Below the pieces are notes generated by a model. The model saw nothing but the letters and a program-made list of their open reading frames with translations, searched no databases and had not been told where the DNA came from. A program made the translations under genes and the position numbers. Below, piece after piece: positions 16,857 to 24,222 of a stretch of 64,000 bases of DNA (its first letter is position 1; every line of letters starts with the position of its first letter). This stretch comes from Akkermansiaceae bacterium (GTDB lineage: Bacteria; Verrucomicrobiota; Verrucomicrobiia; Verrucomicrobiales; Akkermansiaceae), in assembly GCA_024233115.1 (NCBI GenBank), contig JACKQB010000004.1:1-64000 (forward strand). The letters run 5' to 3'.

Positions 16857-16864
16857 ACTTTAAG
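16857..16864. repeat. Target-site duplication (left), ACTTTAAG
   Basis: The 8-base word ACTTTAAG occurs here and again at 18292-18299, immediately outside the two ends of the IS. This is the size expected for IS256-family insertion. Confidence 0.9.
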
Positions 16865-16943
16865 GGCCGCGCAATATTTTTTCTGTAAAAGTGGCTGATG
16901 GCTTTTGTTGAAGATTCGGTTTTTGTTTCTGTTTGTTTTTTTG

Positions 16944-18116
16944 TTAGTTGAGCTTGAGGTAGGATTTTCCTGTTTCCCAAGTCTCGGAGATTTCGACCAA
17001 TACAGCGGTCACGAGCCGCAGTAGCGAGTCTTCGTTTGGAAAGAGTCCGACGACCCGAGTGCGGCGTTTGATCTGGCTGTTGAGTGTTTCGCAGGCATTG
17101 GATGTGCGCAAGCGCTTGCGATGTGCCTCAGGCAAGGTAAACACGGCAAAACCTTCAGGAATGTTCTCTTCGGCCCAGGCTGCGAGCTTTGGCTGGTCTT
17201 TGCGATAAGTGTTGACGAAGTCCTTGAGGCGTTCTTCTGCGTGCTCCCGACTGTCTGCATTGAAAACGGCTCGCAGATCTGCCGCGACCTTGCTTTTGAG
17301 GTGCTGTTTGGTGATGTAGTTCTGGGCGTTCTGCTGAAGGTGGAACTGGCAGCGTTGCCACGGACTGGCATTGAACGTGGCTTTGAGGGCTGCCCTGAGA
17401 CCTGTGTGTGCATCGGATGTGATCATGTCGGGAATGCCGATGCCGCGCTCCTTGAGGTCGGTCAGGAACTCTCGCCAATGAATCTCTGCCTCGGAGAGGG
17501 CGCAGGAGACGCCAAGGATCATGCGTTTGCCGTCGTCACGTCTCACCCCGATGGCTTTCAAGGTGGCGCAATCCCTTACAGTGCCGTCGATGCGGACCTT
17601 GTAGTAGGTGGCGTCGAGCAGCAGATAGGCGACTTCGGGTAGAGGGCGTGAACGCCATTTTTTGAACTCGGCATCAAGCTCAGAGGTGAGCTTGGAGACC
17701 TGTGCTGATGAAACGTCAAAGCCGCAAAGTCCCTTCATGACCTGGGTGACACGGCGTGTACTGACTCCCTGCACATACATGGTGGCGATGGCGGCCTTGA
17801 GTGATCGGTCACTGCGCGAACCCTTCTCAAGCAGTGAGGTGCGGAATGTCGTGTCACTGTCACGAACCTGGGGAACCTGCAGGTTGATTTTGCCTACGGC
17901 AGTCTGGAAGGACCTCGGCTTGAAACCGTTGGCATATCCATTGCGCTCAACGGCGTCCCTTTCATAGGGGGCGGCTCCGATGTGGTGGATGCGCTCAAGC
18001 AGCATGGCGGTGTTCATGAGGAGTTCAGCGATCTTTGAGAGACTGTTTTCGAGTCCGTCGGCGAGAAGAAGGTTGATGATTTCGTCGTTATGGCTAGGAT
18101 GTGTCTGTTCGTTCAT
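16944..18116 (-). CDS. IS256-family transposase
   Basis: A 390-aa mutator-type transposase. The DDE residues are in place: Asp in YLLLDATYYKV, Asp in MITSDAHTGLRAAL, and Glu in RTSNACETLNSQIKRRTR followed by the family VVGLFPN. A CxxH-like element (WQRCQFHLQQNAQ) lies before the last acidic residue. There is no frameshift or internal stop, so the element could be active. The stop codon is about 80 bases from the left end. No clear ribosome site precedes the ATG at 18116. Confidence 0.96.
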   Translation of the reverse strand: MNEQTHPSHNDEIINLLLADGLENSLSKIAELLMNTAMLLERIHHIGAAPYERDAVERNGYANGFKPRSFQTAVGKINLQVPQVRDSDTTFRTSLLEKGSRSDRSLKAAIATMYVQGVSTRRVTQVMKGLCGFDVSSAQVSKLTSELDAEFKKWRSRPLPEVAYLLLDATYYKVRIDGTVRDCATLKAIGVRRDDGKRMILGVSCALSEAEIHWREFLTDLKERGIGIPDMITSDAHTGLRAALKATFNASPWQRCQFHLQQNAQNYITKQHLKSKVAADLRAVFNADSREHAEERLKDFVNTYRKDQPKLAAWAEENIPEGFAVFTLPEAHRKRLRTSNACETLNSQIKRRTRVVGLFPNEDSLLRLVTAVLVEISETWETGKSYLKLN

Positions 18117-18195
18117 TGCTTTTGTTTGGTTGTGTTAGAACCTTCATTCAAAAGCATTGGGCGGACGCTGGCAACCCCTGAGGGGGGATGGCGCG

Positions 18196-18248
18196 CCGCC
18201 GCAACGGCAGCCGATTCCGCTACGCTCCATCGCCTGCCGTTGCGGCGG
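18196..18248. repeat. 15-bp perfect inverted repeat inside the IS, upstream of the transposase
   Basis: CCGCCGCAACGGCAG (18196-18210) pairs perfectly with CTGCCGTTGCGGCGG (18234-18248) across a 23-base loop. It sits between the right IS end and the transposase start, where it could block read-through from the host operon or shield the ribosome site. There is no T-tract on the minus strand directly after it. Confidence 0.7.
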
Positions 18249-18291
18249 GGTCAGGGTATAGCAGCTTTTACAGACAAATATTTACACTACC

Positions 18292-18299
18292 ACTTTAAG
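18292..18299. repeat. Target-site duplication (right), ACTTTAAG
   Basis: The right copy of the 8-base target word that also occurs at 16857-16864. Confidence 0.9.
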
Positions 18300-18334
18300 G
18301 AATAAACAAACTGAATGGATCTACCATTTGTTAT

Positions 18335-19180
18335 TCATCGCTTCGCTATCTTTGGAACAAATCTCATCACCTCATTTTTTCTTTGAGGCAGTGCCCCAAG
18401 GATTAATTTGCCTCCCCCCCCAAATTTCTTCCATTCGGATTGGGCAAATTCAGCCAATGTCTTGGGATTACCCGTGCCTATGTTTTCAATAATTGGAAAC
18501 CCTTCGGTTAAATCTTCACGTTCAAGATTACTGACAAAAATCTTGGCCACTTCTTTCACATGCATGAAATCTCTAACTTGATCACCGGTTGTCATTTTCA
18601 TGTCCTCACCGGCCAGCGCAGCTTTGCGTAAGGACGGCCAGAAACGTGATTCTAGTTCACCTTCTCCATACACTTGGAAAATTCTAAGAATGAGCAGGCT
18701 AACATTTTGCTCATAAGCAAATGCATGAAAAGCAACTGATGCCGCTGCCTTCGAAGCAGGATAACTGCTGGTTGGCTCAAGGGGGGCATCAACAGGAATA
18801 TCCACATACCTTTCTCCCGACTTTCCATACTCAAAACATGAACCCGCTACGATAAACCTCTTGAGCCCTGCGTTTACGGCGCGATGAAACAGCTTAAGAG
18901 GGTCCATTAGATTGTACTGCATACAATTCTCGATTGTATCATAAGGTACATTTGCTGAGTGGGCTGCCAGATGAACCAACACATCGCACTCAGCCATATC
19001 GTCTTCGTCAACATCCCTCAAAGCTTTGGTTAACCATGAGGGCTCACTTAGCAATGTTACGCGTGGTTGGCTTTCTTCACTGCGCCGCAATGCTACGATC
19101 TTGTGTCCGGCTTGATGGGCACAATTAATAAAATGTGAGCCGATGAAGCCGGTTGCTCCTGTTAAAAATATCTTCATCAT
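18335..19180 (-). CDS. NAD(P)-dependent SDR epimerase/reductase (CDP-dideoxyhexose branch)
   Basis: An extended short-chain dehydrogenase of 281 aa with N-terminal FLTGATGFIGSHF (NAD(P)-binding GxxGxxG) and the catalytic YxxxK as YPASK in a SSYPASKAAAS context. It is the last gene of the rfbF-rfbG-rfbH-epimerase run. It is therefore likely to reduce the 4-keto group of the CDP-3,6-dideoxy-hexulose, the role of AscF, RfbJ or RfbS, giving the final CDP-sugar. Its start overlaps the stop of the RmlC-type gene by one base. An adjacent in-frame ATG at 19177 is an alternative start. Confidence 0.82.
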   Translation of the reverse strand: MMKIFLTGATGFIGSHFINCAHQAGHKIVALRRSEESQPRVTLLSEPSWLTKALRDVDEDDMAECDVLVHLAAHSANVPYDTIENCMQYNLMDPLKLFHRAVNAGLKRFIVAGSCFEYGKSGERYVDIPVDAPLEPTSSYPASKAAASVAFHAFAYEQNVSLLILRIFQVYGEGELESRFWPSLRKAALAGEDMKMTTGDQVRDFMHVKEVAKIFVSNLEREDLTEGFPIIENIGTGNPKTLAEFAQSEWKKFGGGGKLILGALPQRKNEVMRFVPKIAKR

Positions 19181-19722
19181 TAAAATGGCGAGTTAAAATC
19201 CTCTAACTTTACATGTTTGCTGTCACGCTCGGAAATCACCGTCTCATTTCCATGCTTTGGCCATGTGAAACCAAAGCTATTCCATAAAACCCCTTGATCA
19301 GACTCGGGTGCATGCACCTCATCGGTTTTGTAAACAAGACAAGAGTTATCCTCGAGGCTGTAGAAACCGTGGGCGAAGCCAACGGGAACATAAACAACAT
19401 GCCTGTTCCTTTCTGAAAGTTCAATGGATACCGCCTGGCCGTAGCTAGGGGATTGCACCCTGAGATCAAGCAATACATCAGTCACCGAGCCTGATATACA
19501 ATAAATCAATTTTTGATGCGCATGAGGGGGCACCTGGAAATGCATGCCCCTCAAAACACCTGCCGCCGAAGTGGAGAAAAATTCTTCACGCAATTCAAAG
19601 TCTATGCCAAGCGCAGCAAGCTGATGATGATGGTAGGGTTTTACAAAATTGCCCCTTTCATCTTCAAAGACAAATGGCTTGATCACCTTGACTCCATTGA
19701 GTAATTCGCTGACTAATTCCAT
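19180..19722 (-). CDS. RmlC-like sugar-nucleotide 3,5-/5-epimerase
   Basis: A 180-aa cupin of the dTDP-4-dehydrorhamnose 3,5-epimerase family. It has the family signatures GVLRGMHFQVPPHAHQKL (catalytic His in RGMHF) and VYVPVGFAHGFYSLED. There is no rmlA, rmlB or rmlD nearby. It is embedded between rfbH and an SDR reductase, so a C5 epimerase acting on a CDP-3,6-dideoxy-4-hexulose, like AscE of the ascarylose pathway, is the best reading. This assignment rests on context. Confidence 0.82.
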   Translation of the reverse strand: MELVSELLNGVKVIKPFVFEDERGNFVKPYHHHQLAALGIDFELREEFFSTSAAGVLRGMHFQVPPHAHQKLIYCISGSVTDVLLDLRVQSPSYGQAVSIELSERNRHVVYVPVGFAHGFYSLEDNSCLVYKTDEVHAPESDQGVLWNSFGFTWPKHGNETVISERDSKHVKLEDFNSPF

Positions 19723-21257
19723 TACGTGGTTGTGCAGGCTTTGCTATTCACAAACTCAACAATGACATCGATCATATACTGAATCATTGCGTCTGTGAGT
19801 CCGGGATAGGTTCCAAGAAAGATCGTATGATTCATGATGCGGTCCGCACCGGGAAGATCGCCCACAACCCGCATCGCGTCCGGACGGTCATGCCGCAATT
19901 GTACAAAAGCTGGTTGTTTCACCAAATTACCACCAAAGAGCATCCTATTACCGATTTTCTTTTCATCCAGATGCCGCGCCAACTCCGTTCTACTGAACGG
20001 GGCATCCTCCTTAACCGTCATCTTGAAGCCGAACCAGGAACACTCCGTTTGGTGGCCTGAGCCATCCCACTCGAAAGTGCCATCATCTTTCCATGCTGTG
20101 GCATGGGTCGGCAGAGCAAAATCGATGTACTGATCCAGGCCAGCCAGGCCACGTCTCAATTTTTGCCAGTTGACCTTGCGGGCTTCAATAAACTCGGGAA
20201 GTCTTTTGAGTTGAACCCGCCCGATGGCGGCCTGAGGGTCCAGCGGTTTAACATTAAAGCCCAGATGGCTGTAGATATACTTGTGATCATATCCCTCGGG
20301 TAGTTCTCCCAGTTGCCACTGAAATCGCTTGCAGCAGGTGTCATCTTTACCGGAGGGGCACCAACAATCGCGGCCCCAGTCACGGAAGCTTTCGGCGTAG
20401 GTCTTCAACGGCGCCCTCCGGATGATATTCACGGAGCCGCCTTCACCCATGGTCAGGTGGTGCGGAGGATAAAATGACTGGGTTGATATATCGCCAAAGG
20501 TGCCCGTATAGGCGGTGAGGACACCGTTTTTCACATTAGGGTACACCCCGTCCCCAGCCCGTTTGGCAGCCAGTTTAAGCAGGTGGTCCAATCCCAGTTC
20601 CCCGGCCTTGTCCACCGGCAATGAATAGGTGCATCCCAGGGCATCGCAGTTATCCTCAATGAGCCACAGGTCGTGTTTTTTACAGAAGGCCAGGACAGCG
20701 CCAAGCTCGAAGGGGTTCCCCAGGGCGTGCGCAATCATCACGGCCTTGGTCTTCCCTTGGACATAGGCTTGTTCAAGATGGGTAACATCCACATTGCCGG
20801 TCAACGGTTTGGCATCAATGAACACGGGTACAGCGCCAACCTGTACGATGGGAGCCACCGTGGTAGGAAAACCCGCAGCCACGGTAATCACCTCGTCACC
20901 GGGAATGATACGCTTGTGCGCAGGGAGTTTGTGGGTTGTGAGCGCACTGATCGCCACCAGGTTTGCAGATGAGCCTGAGTTGACCAGCAAGCAGTGTTTC
21001 ACCCCCATGAACTCCGCCAGCTCTTGTTCCATAGCGGCACCTTCAGGCCCCATGGTCAGCCAAAAATCCAAGGTCGAAGAAACGGCGGCTTCGACCTCAT
21101 CTTCATCAAAGACTCGTCCCGCGTAAGGCACCGTTGTCTCTCCTGCGATGAACGGCGCGTGCATTGCATCCTGTCCAGGCCGGTTGGCTTGGTGCGTCAT
21201 TCGGCTGTATTCCCGAGTTAACCGGAGGATTTCTTGTTTTATATCTTCTGCTGACAT
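19722..21257 (-). CDS. rfbH: CDP-4-dehydro-6-deoxyglucose 3-dehydrase (E1, RfbH/AscC family)
   Basis: A PMP/[2Fe-2S] enzyme of the DegT fold that removes the C3 hydroxyl of CDP-4-keto-6-deoxyglucose. SFYPPHHLTMGEGG (about residues 261-274) has His where aminotransferases have the PLP lysine, as in known E1 enzymes. The cluster-binding cysteines follow in RDCWCPSGKDDTCCKRF (297 onward). The start at 21257 (MSAEDIKQEI) leaves an 11-base gap to rfbG; the frame up to 21317 would overlap it. At 511 aa it is longer than the 437-aa Salmonella/Yersinia enzymes, partly through a roughly 34-residue insertion between ALGCTY and TGTFGDI (about 212-250). The partner reductase E3 (AscD) is not encoded here. 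Confidence 0.93.
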   Translation of the reverse strand: MSAEDIKQEILRLTREYSRMTHQANRPGQDAMHAPFIAGETTVPYAGRVFDEDEVEAAVSSTLDFWLTMGPEGAAMEQELAEFMGVKHCLLVNSGSSANLVAISALTTHKLPAHKRIIPGDEVITVAAGFPTTVAPIVQVGAVPVFIDAKPLTGNVDVTHLEQAYVQGKTKAVMIAHALGNPFELGAVLAFCKKHDLWLIEDNCDALGCTYSLPVDKAGELGLDHLLKLAAKRAGDGVYPNVKNGVLTAYTGTFGDISTQSFYPPHHLTMGEGGSVNIIRRAPLKTYAESFRDWGRDCWCPSGKDDTCCKRFQWQLGELPEGYDHKYIYSHLGFNVKPLDPQAAIGRVQLKRLPEFIEARKVNWQKLRRGLAGLDQYIDFALPTHATAWKDDGTFEWDGSGHQTECSWFGFKMTVKEDAPFSRTELARHLDEKKIGNRMLFGGNLVKQPAFVQLRHDRPDAMRVVGDLPGADRIMNHTIFLGTYPGLTDAMIQYMIDVIVEFVNSKACTTT

Positions 21258-21267
21258 CTCTCGTGTA

Positions 21268-22380
21268 TTAAATTGATTGGCTCCAAACAATGCCTTTTTC
21301 CCTGGCATCACGCACATAGGTATCTATTTGGGCCTTGGTGTAATCAGCGGGGTTTCCATGGACATCTGATTCCATATACCACTGCACTGTTTTCTTGATT
21401 GTCTCTTCAAACCCCCATACGGGCTGCCACCGCAATAGGTGGAATGCTTTATCAATCGCAAGGTTCAATTTGCCTGCTTCGTGGCGGGCGTCGGGGTCTG
21501 ACTCATCGGACCATTCGCCCGGCAAGTGCACCAGGATTTCCTGCACCAGATCCGACACAGTTCTATTGCTAGTCAAATTCGGGCCAAAATTAAATCCTCC
21601 CAGCAAGGCTTCCCTTGGAGTGTTCCCACGCAAAACAGCATTACTTAACATCGCTGCGAGCCATAAATAGCCGGACAAGGGTTCCAGCACATGTTGCCAC
21701 GGTCTTGTCGCCGTTTTATTTCGCACGGGGATCCGATCCCCCTTTTGAAGAGCTCTGATGCAGTCGGGAACAATCCTGTCCTGGGCCCAATCACCCCCAC
21801 CCACCACATTACCGGCCCGGGCACTGGCAAGATTGACCTTCGAGGAGGCGGATAGAAACGAGTTTCTGTATGAGGCGATGACCAACTCGGCCGCGCCTTT
21901 GCTGGCGCTATAGGGATCATGCCCCCCCATGGCATCCTCCTCGCGATATGCGTGCAGCCACTCACGGTTTTCGTAACATTTATCAGTGGTAATTGCCACC
22001 ACGCTACATGGGTGGTTAGAAAGTCGCACGGCATCCAGCAGATGCGCTGTGCCCATGACATTGGTAGCAAAAGTTTCCACCGGGATTTGATAGGAAAGCT
22101 GAACGAGCGGCTGGGCAGCAAGATGCAAAATAATATCGGGCCGGGTCTCTTTGACCAGCTCGGCCAAGCTCCCACGGTCCGCAAGATCGCCTCGGTGATC
22201 TTGCGCGATGCGCTCCGACAACTTCAACTGGTCAAAGAGCAGCTCGTGCGCCTGGGGAGCCAAGGCATAGCCTATAACCCTGGCATCCAGACCTAACAGC
22301 CATTCGCATAGCCACGATCCCTTAAAACCGGTGTGGCCAGTCACCAGCACTGATTTTCCTTGATAGACTCCTCCAAACAT
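21268..22380 (-). CDS. rfbG: CDP-glucose 4,6-dehydratase
   Basis: An extended SDR of 370 aa that converts CDP-glucose to CDP-4-keto-6-deoxyglucose. It shows VLVTGHTGFKGSWLCEWLL at the NAD-binding end, HLAAQPLVQLSYQIP, TDKCYENREW and the catalytic DPYSASKGAAELV. It lies between rfbF and rfbH with gaps of 18 and 11 bases, consistent with one transcript for the CDP-sugar pathway. Confidence 0.95.
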   Translation of the reverse strand: MFGGVYQGKSVLVTGHTGFKGSWLCEWLLGLDARVIGYALAPQAHELLFDQLKLSERIAQDHRGDLADRGSLAELVKETRPDIILHLAAQPLVQLSYQIPVETFATNVMGTAHLLDAVRLSNHPCSVVAITTDKCYENREWLHAYREEDAMGGHDPYSASKGAAELVIASYRNSFLSASSKVNLASARAGNVVGGGDWAQDRIVPDCIRALQKGDRIPVRNKTATRPWQHVLEPLSGYLWLAAMLSNAVLRGNTPREALLGGFNFGPNLTSNRTVSDLVQEILVHLPGEWSDESDPDARHEAGKLNLAIDKAFHLLRWQPVWGFEETIKKTVQWYMESDVHGNPADYTKAQIDTYVRDAREKGIVWSQSI

Positions 22381-22398
22381 AATGATTACTCGTTGAGC

Positions 22399-23169
22399 CT
22401 AGTCCCAAAGTTTCCAAGGTGCCTTATTGTTCTGCCACATTTCCTCAAGCTGTGTTTTGTCACGTAAGGTGTCCATGGGGAGCCAGAACCCTTGATGCAG
22501 ATAAATGGATAACTGCTCGTCCCTGGCCAAACCCTCCAAGGGTTCGCGCTCCAAAATCGTTGCGTCGGCGGCAATACGATCAATGACAGAAGGCTCGAAG
22601 ACAAAAAATCCACCGTTGATCCATGAGCCATCGCCTTCTGGTTTTTCCTGGAATGCCCTCACCTTGTGGCCGGATAGCTTGATCGCCCCAAAACGGCCGG
22701 GAGGCTGCACCCCCGTCAAGGTGGCCTCCCTGCCTTCAGTCCGGTGGTGTTCGATGAGTTTTTTGATGTCTACATCGCCAACACCATCGCCATAAGTGCA
22801 ACAGAATGTTTCGTCCCCGATATAGTCTTTCACCCTTCGAATCCGGCCCCCGGTCATCGTTGAATCACCAGTATCGACGATCGTCACCTTCCAGGACTCA
22901 GCACGCGCATGATGCACCTCCATGGAGTTATTGCCCATATTAAAAGTGACATCTGACATATGTAGGAAGTAATTGGCAAAATACTCTTTGATCATATACC
23001 CCTTGTAACCCGCGCATATGATGAATTCATTGATGCCTTGGGCACTGTAGATCTTCATGATGTGCCACAAGATCGGGCGGCCACCAATCTCCACCATCGG
23101 TTTGGGTTTTAAAGACGTTTCCTCCGAGAGTCGTGTCCCCAGGCCTCCTGCTAATATTACTGCTTTCAT
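22399..23169 (-). CDS. rfbF: Glucose-1-phosphate cytidylyltransferase
   Basis: Makes CDP-glucose from CTP and glucose 1-phosphate, the entry step to 3,6-dideoxyhexoses. It has the nucleotidyltransferase signature LAGGLGTRLSEETSLKPKPM, the sequence IGGRPILWHIMKIYS, and CTYGDGVGDVDI typical of the family. Length 256 aa is exact for RfbF. It is the first gene of the CDP-sugar set. A hairpin-rich 176-base gap separates it from the upstream coiled-coil protein gene. Confidence 0.96.
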   Translation of the reverse strand: MKAVILAGGLGTRLSEETSLKPKPMVEIGGRPILWHIMKIYSAQGINEFIICAGYKGYMIKEYFANYFLHMSDVTFNMGNNSMEVHHARAESWKVTIVDTGDSTMTGGRIRRVKDYIGDETFCCTYGDGVGDVDIKKLIEHHRTEGREATLTGVQPPGRFGAIKLSGHKVRAFQEKPEGDGSWINGGFFVFEPSVIDRIAADATILEREPLEGLARDEQLSIYLHQGFWLPMDTLRDKTQLEEMWQNNKAPWKLWD

Positions 23170-23222
23170 AAATTTATTCCGAGGTTACCGGCATCAAACC
23201 AGCCAGGTATGCGGTCCATCCG

Positions 23223-23280
23223 CCCCCGGATGATTCCGGGGGATATCGCACCTGAGGGCTGCAGCGGCAAGCGGCGATAT
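23223..23280. repeat. Two adjacent stem-loops upstream of rfbF
   Basis: CCCCCGGA-TGAT-TCCGGGGG (23223-23242) is a perfect 8-bp stem. It is followed at once by ATATCGC (23243-23249) pairing with GCGATAT (23274-23280). They lie in the gap between the gene at 23346 and rfbF. No T-run follows on the minus strand, so this is not a standard terminator; it could be an attenuator or an interspersed palindrome. Confidence 0.6.
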
Positions 23281-23345
23281 ACGGAACACCCAACGCGTAA
23301 AGCCGCCTCCCAAGGTTGAATAAGGACTTGCGCTCCGCAGGGTAA

Positions 23346-24140
23346 TCATTTTTTCAACATGATGCTCGCGCGCGCTTTTTCCTCCTGACGAAACGAACCT
23401 TCCTCGATATTCGACACCCCTCTCTTCTTATCGTAGTCCATATCGAAAACATAGTAGTTCCTATCATGGAAGGTTACCTTCAAGCTGGTAGAGCTGGCGA
23501 TTTCCCATTTCCAAATCCATTCTACACTACAGCGACCGTCCTCATAAAACTTTACATTATCTATAGCGGGCTTCCCTGAAAACTTATGGGAGGATCTCCA
23601 CTCCCATTCTCCCGATGTCACGATTTTCTCGATCTGCCTCCTGGACAGCTTCGCCTTTTTTTCCGATGCGTCCTTCTTGTCACCTTGAGTCTCAGCGACA
23701 TATTTTTCATATTCGGTCTTCACTTGCACGGCTCCTTCCAGGTCTCCTGATTTGGTAAGTTTTACCTGAAGCTCCTTGAGGGCATTGATATACTTGGCCG
23801 TCACCTCTGCGGAGATTTTCTCCCGCGAGGACTCATAGATTCGGTTCAGCCTGACCAGCTGTCGTGGCTGGTCTTTCTCAGCCGTCTTGTTGGTTCCTTT
23901 CTCCTCAGACTCGACAATGATAGCCCCCTCCAAATCGCCAGCTTGAGATAGCTTCTTTTTCAGAGATGCCAATGCTTGCATATATTTTTTTGTGAGCGGC
24001 TCCAAAGCCTCTACGTGGGCATCGGCATAGGCCTTTCGAAGTGAAAGCAACTCCTCCGGCTCATCAGCTCTGACACCATCGGCGATAATGACACCCACAG
24101 TGAAGAGCGTGATGAGTATTTGAAATAAAGACACCTTCAT
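23346..24140 (-). CDS. Secreted coiled-coil protein with duplicated GDLEGA repeat, unknown function
   Basis: Not recognised as a named family. ATG at 24140 (MKVSLFQILI) has AGGA eight bases upstream and begins a signal peptide ending near ADGVRADE. Two homologous helical repeats follow. Each has a 'tKYmqALasLkkKLsqaGDLEGAi.ve.E' pattern: the first ends in KKLSQAGDLEGAIIVESE and the second in VKLTKSGDLEGAVQVKTEYE. A Lys-rich linker then leads to a C-terminal beta-rich region (SGEWEWRSSHKFSG to the end) that resembles a small lipocalin-like or MORN-like sheet. It is probably periplasmic or extracellular. The location between a glycosyltransferase and rfbF suggests a structural or accessory role in the EPS system. 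Confidence 0.65.
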   Translation of the reverse strand: MKVSLFQILITLFTVGVIIADGVRADEPEELLSLRKAYADAHVEALEPLTKKYMQALASLKKKLSQAGDLEGAIIVESEEKGTNKTAEKDQPRQLVRLNRIYESSREKISAEVTAKYINALKELQVKLTKSGDLEGAVQVKTEYEKYVAETQGDKKDASEKKAKLSRRQIEKIVTSGEWEWRSSHKFSGKPAIDNVKFYEDGRCSVEWIWKWEIASSTSLKVTFHDRNYYVFDMDYDKKRGVSNIEEGSFRQEEKARASIMLKK

Positions 24141-24222
24141 GATCTCGGTCCTGACAGGATACATGCTACCCATAAAATATAAATCGAAAAATCCACATCA
24201 CGCCCGATGGCCCGGGCTTCTT

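Larger units (their letters stand above)
16865..18291 (-). mobile_element. IS256-family insertion sequence (complete)
   Basis: A 1427-base element bounded by imperfect inverted ends: 16865-16891 (starting GGCCGCGCAATATTTT) and, reverse-complemented, 18265-18291 (starting GGTAGTGTAAATATTTG). They agree at 19 of 27 positions and share the inner block CTGTAAAAG. It is flanked by an 8-bp direct duplicate. It carries one intact transposase gene on the minus strand. It sits in what was an intergenic gap of about 50 bases between the SDR gene and the glycosyltransferase at 15687-16850, in the direction of the host operon. Confidence 0.93.
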
